64,000 nt of DNA. Origin: Glycomyces buryatensis (GTDB taxonomy: Bacteria; Actinomycetota; Actinomycetes; Mycobacteriales; Micromonosporaceae). Positions 25,998 to 34,636 of this stretch are shown piece by piece. The stretch covers positions 1-64,000 of the forward strand of contig NZ_STGY01000001.1 in assembly GCF_004912275.1 (NCBI RefSeq). Reading direction: 5' to 3'. The stretch's first letter is position 1, and each line of letters begins with the position of its first letter. The notes under the pieces were generated by a model. It was given only the letters and a program-made list of their open reading frames with translations. It made no database searches and was not told where the DNA came from. The translations under genes and the position numbers were made by a program.

Positions 25998-27140
25998 ATG
26001 CGCCGCTTGATCACACTCTTGACAGTATTCGGATTCGCCTTCCTATTCCAGATCCCGGCCCAGGCGATCGACTCCGACGCCCCCCGGGCGACCGCGTCGT
26101 TCAACGACGACGTCATGAAGGTCACCTACTCCGGTGACACGGTCTATGTGGGAGGCCTGTTCACCCGGGCCCGCAAGACCGACGGCACGTTCGAACGCCG
26201 CAGCCACCTGGCGGCGGTGAACTCGGTCAGCGGCGAGCTGCTGTCCTTCGCGCCGCAGATCGACGGGCCGGTCCACGACGTCGTCGTCTCGGGCGACTAC
26301 CTGTACGCCGCAGGGTCGTTCAGGCATGTCGGCGAGGCCTCGACCCCGCGCGTCGCCCGCTTCTTCCTGTCCTCCGGCGAGCTCGACGCCTCGTGGCGTC
26401 CGGTGCCGTCGGCGACGGTGTACTCGATCGAGCCGGTCGGCGACACCGTCTACCTCGGCGGCACGTTCGCGAAGGTCGGCCGGTTCGAGCAGGCGAGGCT
26501 GGCGGCGGTGACGGCCTCGGACGGCACGCCCCTGACCGGGTTCGTCCCGCGCGTCCAGCAGGGCGCGGTGCGCGACCTCCAGCTCGGGCACGACCGGCTC
26601 TACGCCGCGGGCGCGTTCAGCATGATGGAGGACGAGAAGAAGTACGGCAAGCTCGCCGCGGTCGACCTGGACTCCGGTGCGGTGGACCGGTCGTTCGAGT
26701 CGAAGGTCTACGTATTGACCCGCGAGGTCGCCGTGGCCGGCGAGCGGGTGTTCGCGGCGCTGGACGGGCGCGGCGGCGAGATCCGCGCGTTCGAACGCTC
26801 GGGCGAGACCGCCTGGTACCAGGCGGTGGACGGCGGCATGCAGTCGGTCGCGGTCTGGGGCGATGTCGTCATCGGCGGTGGGCACTTCGACAAGGCCTGC
26901 GTCACCAATCACGCCGGACCGAACGGCGAATGCGTCGACGGGGTGCGGGCCCCCCGGGGCAAGCTCCTGGCGGTGGACTCCAACGGGAAGCTGCTGCCGT
27001 GGAACCCGAACGCGAACGGCGTGATCGGGGTGTGGGACGTGACGACACACCCGCAGGGAGCCAACCTGACCGCGGGCGGCACGTTCACGACGTTCGGCGG
27101 CGGCGCGATCGAGCAGAAGCGGCTCGCGGTGTTCGACTGA
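25998..27140 (+). CDS. Secreted beta-propeller protein
   Basis: This 380-residue exported protein has a signal peptide at residues 1-22 (RRLITLLTVFGFAFLFQIPAQA). The mature part is built of six or so repeats with the pattern DTVYVGGLFTR...LAAVNS..GELLSFAP, typical of PKD-associated or delta-60-like beta-propellers in actinobacterial secreted proteins. A CVTNHAGPNGEC loop may form a disulphide. No catalytic motif is seen, so the role may be adhesion or binding. ATG 25998 directly precedes the signal peptide. No ribosome-binding site is seen, but a GAGACT box lies 6 nt upstream. A strong terminator follows the gene. Confidence 0.78.
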   Translation: MRRLITLLTVFGFAFLFQIPAQAIDSDAPRATASFNDDVMKVTYSGDTVYVGGLFTRARKTDGTFERRSHLAAVNSVSGELLSFAPQIDGPVHDVVVSGDYLYAAGSFRHVGEASTPRVARFFLSSGELDASWRPVPSATVYSIEPVGDTVYLGGTFAKVGRFEQARLAAVTASDGTPLTGFVPRVQQGAVRDLQLGHDRLYAAGAFSMMEDEKKYGKLAAVDLDSGAVDRSFESKVYVLTREVAVAGERVFAALDGRGGEIRAFERSGETAWYQAVDGGMQSVAVWGDVVIGGGHFDKACVTNHAGPNGECVDGVRAPRGKLLAVDSNGKLLPWNPNANGVIGVWDVTTHPQGANLTAGGTFTTFGGGAIEQKRLAVFD

Positions 27141-27192
27141 ACCCCGGGCGAAACGAGCGAAGTAATCCTCACTTGGCGATCACTCGTCTAGA

Positions 27193-27238
27193 GCAAACAG
27201 GCGGCCCCGGCGCGGTAGCGCTGGGGCCGCCTGTTTGC
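27193..27238. terminator. Strong stem-loop terminator
   Basis: Arms 27193-27212 and 27219-27238 pair over 20 bp with one wobble around the loop CGGTAG. It lies between the convergent propeller and cimA genes and can serve both. Confidence 0.88.
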
Positions 27239-27357
27239 TGCGCCCGATCCGCTGATGGCGGTAGGGCACCTCGGTGCCGGTGGGACGCGGGGGTCTCCCT
27301 CGCCTCCCGGCGCTCCCGAACCGCCGCGATTGGCAGTCCGGTCGGTCTATGAGTGGG

Positions 27358-28962
27358 TCACTGGCGGTTCAGGCCGTAGGTCAGGCCCTCCGCGAGGGCG
27401 TTCCAGGACGCCTCGATGAGGTTGGGGGCCGCGCCGACCGTGGTCCATTCGGATCCGCCGTCGCTCATGGTGATGAGCACCCGGGTCACCGCGTCGGTGC
27501 CGGTCGAACCGGCCAGGATGCGGACCTTGAAGTCGGTCAGGGCCAGGCTCGCCAGCTTGGGGTGACGCTCGGACAGCGCCTTCCGCAGCGCCGCATCGAG
27601 CGCGTTCACCGGGCCGTTGCCCTGCGCGGTCGCGATGACGCGCGCACCGTCGACGTCGAGCCGCACCGTCGCCTCGGCGACCGAGTGTCCGGCCGGGTCA
27701 TGGTCGACGATGACGCGGTAGGTGTCGAGGGTGAACGGCCGCGGCAGGCCGCCCTCGACCTCGTCGCGGACCAGCAGTTCGAAGGAGGCGTCGGCGGCCT
27801 CGAAGGACCAGCCCTTCGATTCGAGTTCCTTGACGCGCTTGGTGATCCGGTCGAGCGCTTCGCGGTCACCGGAGAGGTCGATGCCCAGTTCGCGGCCCTT
27901 GAGCTCGACCGAGGCGCGGCCGGCCATCTCGGTGACGAGGATGCGCATGTCATTGCCGACGACCACGGGGTCCACGTGGTTGTACAGCGCCGGGTCGGCC
28001 TTGATCGCCGAGGCGTGGATGCCGGCCTTGTGCGCGAAGGCGGCGTGGCCGACATACGGGGCGTGCTCGTCGGGGGCCAGGTTGGCGATCTCGGCGATGG
28101 CGTGGGAGATGCGGGTCATCTTCTCCAGGCAGCCGTCGGGCAGGACCCGCATGCCGAGCTTGGTCTCCAGGTTGGCGATGACGCTGAAGATATCGGCGTT
28201 GCCGGGACGCTCGCCGTATCCGTTCGCCGTGCCCTGGACGTGCATGACGCCGGCCTGGACGGCGGCGAGGGTGTTGGCCACGGCGCAGCCGGTGTCGTTC
28301 TGCGCGTGCATGCCCAGTCGGATGCGCTCGGGCGCCAGGTCGACCGCGAGGCGCTCGCGCAGGTCGGTGATGGCCTCGGTGATGTCGGAGGGGATGCGGC
28401 CGCCATTGGTGTCGCAGAGGACGACCGCTTCGGCGCCGGCCTCGAGGGCGGTGCGCACCACCAGGGTCGCGTACACCGGGTCGTGGCGGAAGCCGTCGAA
28501 GAAGTGCTCGCAGTCGATGAAGACCTCGCGGTCGTGCTCGCGGCCGTGGCGGACCGAGTCCACGATCATGGCGAGGTTCTCTTCGGGCGTGGTGCGCAGG
28601 GCCTGCTCGACGTGGCGGACATCGGACTTGGCGACCAGGCACAGCACCGGCGCGCGCGAGTCCAGCAGGGCCTGGAACCCCGGGTCCTCGGCGGCGGTGG
28701 TGCCGGCCCGGCGCGTCATCGCGAAGGCGACGAGCTTGGCGTGCTTGAAGTTCAGCTCATCGGCGGCGCGGGCGAAGAACTCGGTGTCCGACGGGATCGC
28801 GCCCGGCCAACCGCCTTCGATGTAGTCGACGCCGAACTCGTCGAGGAGTTCGGCCACGGCGAGCTTGTCGGCCACCGAGTACCGGAGGCCCTCCATCTGC
28901 GCGCCGTCGCGGAGCGTGGTGTCGAAGACGTGGAACGCTCCGTCGGTATGTGTTTGCGTCAC
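27358..28962 (-). CDS. cimA: (R)-citramalate synthase
   Basis: This 534-residue enzyme condenses pyruvate and acetyl-CoA into citramalate for isoleucine synthesis. The HMGL-like barrel opens with FDTTLRDGAQMEG and has VVLCDTNGGRIPSDI, LGMHAQNDTGCAVANTLAAVQAG and GTANGYGERPGNAD (metal site). The C-terminal LeuA-type regulatory domain (about 400-534) suggests feedback inhibition. The extended VDYIEGGWPGAIPSDTEFF is typical of the CimA rather than the LeuA subgroup. GTG 28962 has GGAG 9 nt upstream. The mRNA leader carries a short peptide and a terminator with a U-run (29026-29178), pointing to attenuation control. Confidence 0.92.
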   Translation of the reverse strand: MTQTHTDGAFHVFDTTLRDGAQMEGLRYSVADKLAVAELLDEFGVDYIEGGWPGAIPSDTEFFARAADELNFKHAKLVAFAMTRRAGTTAAEDPGFQALLDSRAPVLCLVAKSDVRHVEQALRTTPEENLAMIVDSVRHGREHDREVFIDCEHFFDGFRHDPVYATLVVRTALEAGAEAVVLCDTNGGRIPSDITEAITDLRERLAVDLAPERIRLGMHAQNDTGCAVANTLAAVQAGVMHVQGTANGYGERPGNADIFSVIANLETKLGMRVLPDGCLEKMTRISHAIAEIANLAPDEHAPYVGHAAFAHKAGIHASAIKADPALYNHVDPVVVGNDMRILVTEMAGRASVELKGRELGIDLSGDREALDRITKRVKELESKGWSFEAADASFELLVRDEVEGGLPRPFTLDTYRVIVDHDPAGHSVAEATVRLDVDGARVIATAQGNGPVNALDAALRKALSERHPKLASLALTDFKVRILAGSTGTDAVTRVLITMSDGGSEWTTVGAAPNLIEASWNALAEGLTYGLNRQ

Positions 28963-29025
28963 TTGGTGCTCCAGGTTCTAATGGGTTCGTCGGATCAGCA
29001 ACTGAACGCTCGATCAGCCCCAACG

Positions 29026-29054
29026 AAAAAGACCCCCTGCGGACGCAGGAGGTC
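29026..29054 (-). terminator. Attenuator terminator upstream of cimA
   Basis: On the reverse strand the hairpin AGACCTCCTGCG / CGCAGGGGGTCT is followed directly by TTTTT (29026-29030). This is one of the few classical U-tailed terminators in the window, and it lies before, not after, a gene. Confidence 0.82.
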
Positions 29055-29055
29055 T

Positions 29056-29099
29056 GGCGCTTGACGGTGGCATCTACAGTCGGTGCTCCGTCAGGCGCC
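29056..29099 (-). promoter_or_regulatory. Upstream stem of the cimA attenuator
   Basis: GGCGC + TGACGG pairs with CCGTCA + GCGCC (29056-29067 with 29088-29099), with one nucleotide bulged on each side. It overlaps the end of the leader peptide, so a ribosome stalled in the peptide would disrupt it. Confidence 0.65.
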
Positions 29100-29127
29100 C
29101 GCAGCTAATGATGAGCTGGAAGGTCAC
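29074..29127 (-). CDS. cimA leader peptide, 17 aa
   Basis: This short frame encodes MTFQLIISCGRLTEHRL (GTG start). It contains adjacent Leu-Ile-Ile codons (CTC ATC ATT), fitting sensing of branched-chain aminoacyl-tRNA. It starts about 40 nt after the predicted transcription start and ends inside the first attenuator stem. No strong ribosome-binding site is visible, which is the weak point of the call. Confidence 0.6.
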   Translation of the reverse strand: MTFQLIISCGRLTEHRL

Positions 29128-29172
29128 GAGTCGAAGTATGCCACCGGCCCTCTACCCGAGCCAGGATTTCCC

Positions 29173-29200
29173 ATTATACGGGATTGAGCGTGTTGCCGAA
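29173..29200 (-). promoter_or_regulatory. cimA promoter with consensus -10
   Basis: The reverse strand has TATAAT (29173-29178) with a weak TTCGGC -35 candidate about 16 nt upstream. This perfect -10 stands out in the GC-rich background. Confidence 0.68.
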
Positions 29201-29268
29201 AAGAGCCGGGACCTGACGCTGATCGCCAACCCGCCCGCCGAACCCTATAGGATTGCGCGAAGCGGGCG

Positions 29269-29991
29269 TTACCAGTGGGAACGCAGGGCGCGTCGGCGCC
29301 ACCAGATCACCGCGACGGCCCCGGCGGCGACCGCCACCACTCCCCCGGACACGGCGACCGCGAGGCCGGGGCCCGTCGACGGCAGCGTCGCGGCGACCGG
29401 ATCGGTGGTCGGGGCCTCGACGTTCTCGCCCGGCGATGGCGACTCTGACGGCGACGGCGTCTGCTCCGTCGGAGGCGCCTCGGGGCCGGACTCGGCGGCG
29501 AGGCGCCACTCCTGGGCGTGCTGGGACGCGTCGACATCGACGGCCATCACCGCGGAGCCGCGATCGGCCTGGGACTGGCGCTCGATGCCGAGGAGGAGGC
29601 CGTCGGGCGTGACGAACCGGTAGTCGTCGTGGCCCGCGGCGTCATCGTGGACGATCTCCCAGGGCTCGGCGTCGACGCAGTCGACGAGTTCGAGCGGTGC
29701 CGTGTCCCCGTCCGCGGGCAGGGGCCGGGCGCCGAGACACTGCCCGGTGTCCTCGTGCACGATCAGGTGCGCTCCCCGATCATGAAGGGCCTCAATGGGC
29801 TTGAGCAACCAGTGGTGCCCCTCGGAGTGGAGGGCCGCACCGTCGCCCGTCCAAACCAGCGGCAACGTTTCGAAATCCTTGAGATGCAGCAGGACCGGCT
29901 CGGAGGGCAGTTCGGCGGCCTGAACTGGGGACGCGACCGGCGCGAGAGCGAAGGCCGCGACGAGGACGGTACGGACAAACATGGCTTTCAT
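29269..29991 (-). CDS. Cell-wall-anchored (LPSTG) protein with ricin-type beta-trefoil-like region
   Basis: This 240-residue protein has a signal peptide (about 1-26, AFALAPVASPVQA). The central domain resembles a ricin-B beta-trefoil: DTGQCLGARPLPADGDTAPLELVDC...W, then RFVTPDGLLLGIERQ, ending AQEWRL, the QxW-like pattern. A Pro/Ser/Glu spacer is followed by the sortase signal LPSTG (203-207), a hydrophobic helix and the basic tail RRRALRSHW. It would be covalently linked to the wall and bind sugars or another ligand. No sortase gene is in the window. The lectin assignment is moderate; the sorting signal is clear. Confidence 0.78.
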   Translation of the reverse strand: MKAMFVRTVLVAAFALAPVASPVQAAELPSEPVLLHLKDFETLPLVWTGDGAALHSEGHHWLLKPIEALHDRGAHLIVHEDTGQCLGARPLPADGDTAPLELVDCVDAEPWEIVHDDAAGHDDYRFVTPDGLLLGIERQSQADRGSAVMAVDVDASQHAQEWRLAAESGPEAPPTEQTPSPSESPSPGENVEAPTTDPVAATLPSTGPGLAVAVSGGVVAVAAGAVAVIWWRRRALRSHW

Positions 29992-30117
29992 CCGCGAATT
30001 ACATCAAATGAGACATTTTCGCGTTATCCGCCTCGGATCGCGCCTCGAGCTGCCACGGCAGTCCAGTTGCCCGGCCACCTGCGTAGATCGAACCTGTTGA
30101 GGCCCAAGGGGCCCGGC

Positions 30118-30909
30118 TCAGGAGCCCGGCTGGAGCCTGATCCGGCCGCGAATCTCGCTGGCGGCGTCGCCCGCCGCGCGGAGGCGGTCGGCCGCGTCAG
30201 TGAGGCTCTCCAGCGTCTCGTCCGCCGAGTGCGCCGCCAGCGCCTCGCGCAGGCCGACCGACTCGGCCAGGCACTCCCCGGCGGCGCTGACCATGTCCTC
30301 GTAGGCCGTCACTCCCGCCTCCAGGCGTTCGATCAGCCGGTCGCGGTCGGCCTCCAGGGATCGTTTCTTCCCTTCGGGCGCAATGCGAATGGACTGCTCG
30401 ACGTCCCGGATCGTCGCGGCCAGCCGCAGCAGTTCCCGGCCGGCATTCCCGGCCCCGGCGAGTGCCGCGAGGGCTTCGGGATTGCCCTCCAGGCGTTCAG
30501 CCAGGTCCTCGGCGGTGATGCTGGCGCGCTCCAGGCGCAGGTACGGGGCGAGGGCGGCGCTGCGGCGGAACTTCGAGCGCATCCGCCCGCGCCGCAACGC
30601 GTCGGCGACCTCGCCCGCGAATCCGCGGACCTCTTGGCCGAGTCCGGCCGATCCGTTGATCTCGAGCGAGTCGCGGGCGGCGGGCAGGGCGCGGGCCAGG
30701 CGCCGGTAGTCGAGCCAGCGGAGGACGGCCAGCGTGGTGGAGAGTCCGGCGGCGATGACCCAGGCACCGTCTGAGCCGGAGATGCCGCCGTAGGGCACGA
30801 AGAAGGCGCCGCCGGCGACGGCGGCGCCTGAGATCACCGTCCAGGACTTGGCGGAGGACAGCCGGGTCTGCATGCGCCGCTCGGCGCGTTTGCGGGCCTT
30901 GGCGTCCAC
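30118..30909 (-). CDS. pspM: PspM-like envelope stress membrane protein
   Basis: This 263-residue protein has a basic N-terminus (DAKARKRAERRMQTRL) and two membrane helices (about 25-40 and 46-63). A long helical cytoplasmic part follows with a coiled-coil look. Size, topology and position directly after pspA match actinobacterial PspM (Rv2743c type), which connects PspA to the membrane during envelope stress. GTG 30909 has AGGAGG 6 nt upstream and lies 15 nt after the pspA stop. Identification relies as much on position as on sequence. Confidence 0.8.
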   Translation of the reverse strand: MDAKARKRAERRMQTRLSSAKSWTVISGAAVAGGAFFVPYGGISGSDGAWVIAAGLSTTLAVLRWLDYRRLARALPAARDSLEINGSAGLGQEVRGFAGEVADALRRGRMRSKFRRSAALAPYLRLERASITAEDLAERLEGNPEALAALAGAGNAGRELLRLAATIRDVEQSIRIAPEGKKRSLEADRDRLIERLEAGVTAYEDMVSAAGECLAESVGLREALAAHSADETLESLTDAADRLRAAGDAASEIRGRIRLQPGS

Positions 30910-30924
30910 TGCGGCCTCCTGGAT

Positions 30925-31794
30925 TTAGCTCTTGGTGGTATCGGCCTCGGCCTCGGGCGTGTCTTCGGCCGGGCCTTCGTTCAGGCTGGCGCGAATGTCG
31001 GCGAGGCGGTCGTTGGTGACCGTTTCCTTGGACTGGACGGCGGGGGCGCCGCCCTTCGAGCCGGACAGCTGGTCGCCTTCGAGCGAGGCGCGGATCTGGT
31101 CGAGTCGGGAGGCGCCGGCCATGTCGCGGGTGGCGCGGTTGACTTCGAGCAGGCGGCCTTCGACGGAGTTGGAGGCGAGTTCGGCTCGGCCCATGGCGTT
31201 GGAGTAGCGGCCCTCGATCTTGTCCCGGATCTCTCCGAAGTTCGGGACGTTGCCGGGGGCGGCGGTCTGCGACATCGACTCCAGGGAAGAGGCGATGGTC
31301 TCCTGCATCTTGGCCTGTTCGAGCTGGCCGAGGAGTTTGGTGCGCTCCTGCAGTTTCTGCTGGAGCATCATCTGGTTGTTCTCGACGGCCTTCTTCGCCT
31401 GCTCGGCGGCGTTGATGGCCTGGTCGTGCATGGTCTTCATGTCTTCAAGGGACTGCTCGGTGGAGACGAGCTGGCTCGCGAGGACTTCGGCGGTCTGCTC
31501 GAACTGCTGGGCTTTCGCCTCGTCGCCGTCGGCACGCGCCTTGTCGGACAACACCAATGCCTGCCGGGCCTGCGCCTGGAGGCGCTCGACTTCGGCCATG
31601 GACCGGTTGAGCTTCATTTCCAGCTGGCGCTGGTTCCCGATCACCGAGGCGGCCTGCCCCACCAGGGTCTGGTGCGACTTCTGCGCTTCCTCGATCGCCT
31701 GCTGGATCTGGATCTTGGGGTCGGCATGCTCGTCGATCTTCGCGCCGAACAGCGCCATCATGTATTTCCAGCCCTTGACGAACGGATTGGCCAT
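30925..31794 (-). CDS. pspA: PspA/IM30 family phage-shock protein
   Basis: This 289-residue protein is nearly all helix. The N-terminal amphipathic membrane-binding segment [25 protein letters not shown] is followed by the long PspA hairpin of coiled coils, rich in Gln, Glu and Lys ([28 protein letters not shown]...). The C-terminal part ends in an acidic, Thr-rich tail. PspA oligomers (ESCRT-III fold) shield damaged membranes. ATG 31794 is used because AAGGA precedes it and homologues start at MANPF; an in-frame start at 31860 is rejected. It lies between clgR and pspM. Confidence 0.93.
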   Translation of the reverse strand: MANPFVKGWKYMMALFGAKIDEHADPKIQIQQAIEEAQKSHQTLVGQAASVIGNQRQLEMKLNRSMAEVERLQAQARQALVLSDKARADGDEAKAQQFEQTAEVLASQLVSTEQSLEDMKTMHDQAINAAEQAKKAVENNQMMLQQKLQERTKLLGQLEQAKMQETIASSLESMSQTAAPGNVPNFGEIRDKIEGRYSNAMGRAELASNSVEGRLLEVNRATRDMAGASRLDQIRASLEGDQLSGSKGGAPAVQSKETVTNDRLADIRASLNEGPAEDTPEAEADTTKS

Positions 31795-31913
31795 TATCGG
31801 GGTCCTTCCGGTGATGCCTTCAACGCCGACTTCCCTCTTAGTGTCGGACATTCCCGCCACTCATGTGCGACAGGGTGACGCCTTAATCGCCAAAACTACA
31901 TCATCGGTCGTGT

Positions 31914-32342
31914 TCAGGCCGCCGCGCGGACCACCGAATCGGTCACTTCGCCACGGCGGTGACGAGTGCGGGCTCCGGCGATCGAAGCGGGCGAGGGCGG
32001 CGGCGCGTGACGGCGGCGGCGCTGGGCCTCTTCCAACGCTTCCTTCTCGCGCGGCAGGGGCAGCACCGCGACGGGCCGTCCCTGCTGGTTCACGACTTCG
32101 TCCCCGCGTTCATGGGCGGCGACTTCCCGCGAAACCTCCGCGAGTACCTCGGACAGCCGCACCTGGAGCGCCCCGCACACCGATGCGAGGAGTTCACTGG
32201 AGGGTTCCTTATGGCCGCGTTCGATCTCGGAGAGGTATCCGAGACTCACGTTGGCCTGCTTGGACACATCGCGGAGCGTCCGCTTCTGAGCGCGGCGGCG
32301 CCGACGCAGGGTCTCTCCCAGAAGTTCCCGCAACAACACCAT
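31914..32342 (-). CDS. clgR: ClgR, XRE-family regulator of Clp proteases and Psp
   Basis: This 142-residue DNA-binding protein's HTH region is LRDVSKQANVSLGYLSEIERGHKEPSSELLASVCGAL, the ClgR signature. ClgR activates clp genes and, in mycobacteria, pspA. The protein ends in VVRAAA. C-terminal alanines are known ClpP degradation signals in some ClgR proteins, so rapid turnover is plausible. ATG 32342 is preferred (MVLLRELLGETLRRRR) with GGAGGAGAA upstream; GTG 32357 is the alternative. It precedes pspA by about 120 nt on the same strand. Confidence 0.9.
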   Translation of the reverse strand: MVLLRELLGETLRRRRRAQKRTLRDVSKQANVSLGYLSEIERGHKEPSSELLASVCGALQVRLSEVLAEVSREVAAHERGDEVVNQQGRPVAVLPLPREKEALEEAQRRRRHAPPPSPASIAGARTRHRRGEVTDSVVRAAA

Positions 32343-32425
32343 CGGCTTCTCCTCCACGCAGCTTTGCTCTCGTGAGCCTAAGTGGGTCCTGCAAGCCTAG
32401 CGCGCCGAGCGCGTCGGGCTCTCCT

Positions 32426-33001
32426 TCAATTTGCCTTCCTCATTTGGAAGGCTTTCCAGAGGTAATCAATTCCCGTCACGACTGTGAGGATGAGCGCTGC
32501 GCCCATGATCCACAGTCCGACGACGTCCAGCGGCTCGGGCCAGGGCCACAGCAGCCAGGCGATCGCGACGATCTGGAGCACCGTCTTCAGTTTGCCGCCG
32601 CGGCCGGCGGCGATCACCGCGTGCTTGAGCACGGCCATGCGCAGGGCGGTGATGCCCAACTCGCGCACCAGGATCACGATCGTCACCCACCAGGGAAGGG
32701 CGTCGTAGTAGCTGAGCAGCACCAGTGCGGTGCCGACCATGGCCTTGTCGGCGATCGGGTCGGCGAGTTTGCCGAACTCGGTGACCAGGCCGCGTGAGCG
32801 GGCCAGCCAGCCGTCCACGAAGTCGGTGGCGGAGATGAACACGAACAGCGCGCACGAGGCCATCATCCAGCCCGAGTGTTGCATACCCGAGAGCACCACG
32901 AACACGGCGAAGACCGGGACCAGGAAGATCCGGGCGACCGTGACGACGTTCGCGATGTTCCACGGTGAGACGGGGGTGGTCCCACTGGGCTCGGTGGTCA
33001 C
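32426..33001 (-). CDS. pgsA: CDP-diacylglycerol--glycerol-3-phosphate 3-phosphatidyltransferase
   Basis: This 191-residue membrane enzyme of the CDP-alcohol phosphotransferase family makes phosphatidylglycerol phosphate from CDP-DAG and glycerol-3-phosphate. The active-site motif D-G-x2-A-R-x8-G-x3-D-x3-D is in FVDGWLARSRGLVTEFGKLADPIADK. About five membrane helices follow the family order. GTG 33001 overlaps the rimO stop by 4 nt (GTGA), so the two genes are coupled. It precedes clgR, as in mycobacteria. Confidence 0.93.
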   Translation of the reverse strand: MTTEPSGTTPVSPWNIANVVTVARIFLVPVFAVFVVLSGMQHSGWMMASCALFVFISATDFVDGWLARSRGLVTEFGKLADPIADKAMVGTALVLLSYYDALPWWVTIVILVRELGITALRMAVLKHAVIAAGRGGKLKTVLQIVAIAWLLWPWPEPLDVVGLWIMGAALILTVVTGIDYLWKAFQMRKAN

Positions 33002-34449
33002 CAGGTCTCCTCTACGATTTCGGCGACCAGGTCGACGCCGTCGGAGTCGATCACTTTCACGGTGACGTAGTCGCCGACCTGGAGGCCTTCGACCTCGCCG
33101 ACGATCGCGATGGAACCGTCGACCTCGGGGGCCTGGTGCGCGCCGCGCCCGTCGACCCCGTCGTCCTCGACCGATTCGACCAGGACCTTCATGGTCTCGC
33201 CGACGCGGTCGGCGGCCCGCTGGCTGACCAGTTCGTCCACCAGCATGGAGACGCGGGTGACGCGCTCGGAGACGACGTCCTCGTCGACGTGGCCGTCGAG
33301 GTCGACCGCCTCGGTGCCGTCCTCATCGGAGTAGGCGAACACGCCGGTGGAGTCGAGCCGGGCGTCGGACAGGAAGCCCATGAGCTCCTCGACGTCCTCC
33401 TCGGTCTCGCCGGGGAAGCCGACGATGACGTTGGTGCGGGCGCCGGCCTGCGGCGAGACGGCGCGGATCTGCTCGAGCAGGGCCAGGAAGTTCTCGGTGG
33501 AGCCGAAGCGCCGCATGCGGCGCAGGACCTTCGCCGAGGAGTGCTGGAAGGACAGGTCGAAGTAGGGGACGACCTTGTCGATGCGGTGCATGGCCTCGAT
33601 CAGGCCGGGCCGCAGTTCGGCGGGCTGGAGGTAGGACAGGCGGATCCACTCGATGCCGTCGATCTCGGCGAGCCCTTCGAGCAGGTGCTCCAGGGCGGCC
33701 GAGTCGGCGAGGTCCTTGCCGTAGGAGGTGGTGTTCTCCGAGACGAGGTTGAGCTCTTTGACGCCTTCGGTGGCGAGCCAGCGCGCCTCGGCGAGGATCT
33801 CCTCGGGGGTGCGGGAGACGAAGGAGCCGCGGAAGGACGGGATCGCGCAGAAGGTGCAGCGGCGGTCGCAGCCGGAGGCGAGCTTGAGGTTGGCGACCGG
33901 CCCGGTCGACAACCGGTGGCGCAGGACCTGGAGGTGGGCGGGGGCGCCTTCACCGGCGGCCGCGTCGTCGGCCTGAGCAGCGCGCGTGTGGCCGGGGACG
34001 ACCGCGGCGGCGTTCTGGCGCTCGGCCGGGGCCAGCGGAAGGCGCTTGCGGCGGTCGGAGGGCTGGTGCGATTCGACGGCGCGGCCGGCGAGGATGTCGT
34101 CCAGGCGAGCGGCCATGTCGGGGTAGTGGTCGAAGCCGAGCACGGCGTCGGCCTCGGGGAGGGAATTTGCGAGCTCGGTGCCGTAGCGCTCGGCCATGCA
34201 GCCGGTCGCGACGACCTTCGCGCCCGTATTGGAGGCGTCGAGCAGCACGTCGATCGACTCGGTCTTGGCCTGCTCGATGAAACCGCAGGTGTTGACCATG
34301 ACGACGTCGGCGTTTTCGCCGTCGTCGGTGATCTGCCACCCGCCGGCCGACAAGCGGGCGGCCAATTCCTCGGAATCGGTTTCATTGCGGGCGCAGCCGA
34401 GAGTAAGGACCGCGACGCTCTTGGCGGCCGAGTTAGCTGAAGACACCAT
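32998..34449 (-). CDS. rimO: Ribosomal protein S12 methylthiotransferase RimO
   Basis: This 483-residue radical-SAM enzyme adds a methylthio group to an Asp of ribosomal protein S12. Its N-terminal UPF0004 domain has three cluster cysteines (TLGCARNETDSE, NTCGF, VATGCMAERY). The radical-SAM motif is CDRRCTFC in LASGCDRRCTFCAIPSFRG. A C-terminal TRAM domain is present (MKVLVESVEDDGV...). A 50-residue Ala-rich insert precedes the SAM motif. ATG 34449 is chosen; an in-frame start at 34512 adds 21 Pro/Gly residues. It is translationally coupled to pgsA. Confidence 0.94.
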   Translation of the reverse strand: MVSSANSAAKSVAVLTLGCARNETDSEELAARLSAGGWQITDDGENADVVMVNTCGFIEQAKTESIDVLLDASNTGAKVVATGCMAERYGTELANSLPEADAVLGFDHYPDMAARLDDILAGRAVESHQPSDRRKRLPLAPAERQNAAAVVPGHTRAAQADDAAAGEGAPAHLQVLRHRLSTGPVANLKLASGCDRRCTFCAIPSFRGSFVSRTPEEILAEARWLATEGVKELNLVSENTTSYGKDLADSAALEHLLEGLAEIDGIEWIRLSYLQPAELRPGLIEAMHRIDKVVPYFDLSFQHSSAKVLRRMRRFGSTENFLALLEQIRAVSPQAGARTNVIVGFPGETEEDVEELMGFLSDARLDSTGVFAYSDEDGTEAVDLDGHVDEDVVSERVTRVSMLVDELVSQRAADRVGETMKVLVESVEDDGVDGRGAHQAPEVDGSIAIVGEVEGLQVGDYVTVKVIDSDGVDLVAEIVEETW

Positions 34450-34624
34450 AAAAGCGTACCCACCGAAGGGGCCCTGCGGGCCGGGCGGCGGGCCGGGCCA
34501 CACCGATACCACGCGGTAGAGTGGCGCACCTTACGTGCCGGAGGGGTTATCGGTACGCCGTAGCTGGGCAAACGGGGCGAAGCGGGCCCCTGATCTGGGT
34601 CCGGTGCCGCGGGCCGCCATGTCC

Positions 34625-34636
34625 TAGGCTGGTCCT
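34625..34636 (+). promoter_or_regulatory. Leaderless promoter -10 (TAGGCT) of the lipoprotein gene
   Basis: TAGGCT (34625-34630) is followed by 6 nt and then ATG 34637. Transcription should begin at the start codon itself. Confidence 0.62.

Noticed and set aside
32398-32414. CGC-N5-GCG as a ClgR binding site before clgR
   Set aside because: The flanking positions do not match the reported ClgR box and this pattern is expected by chance at this GC content.
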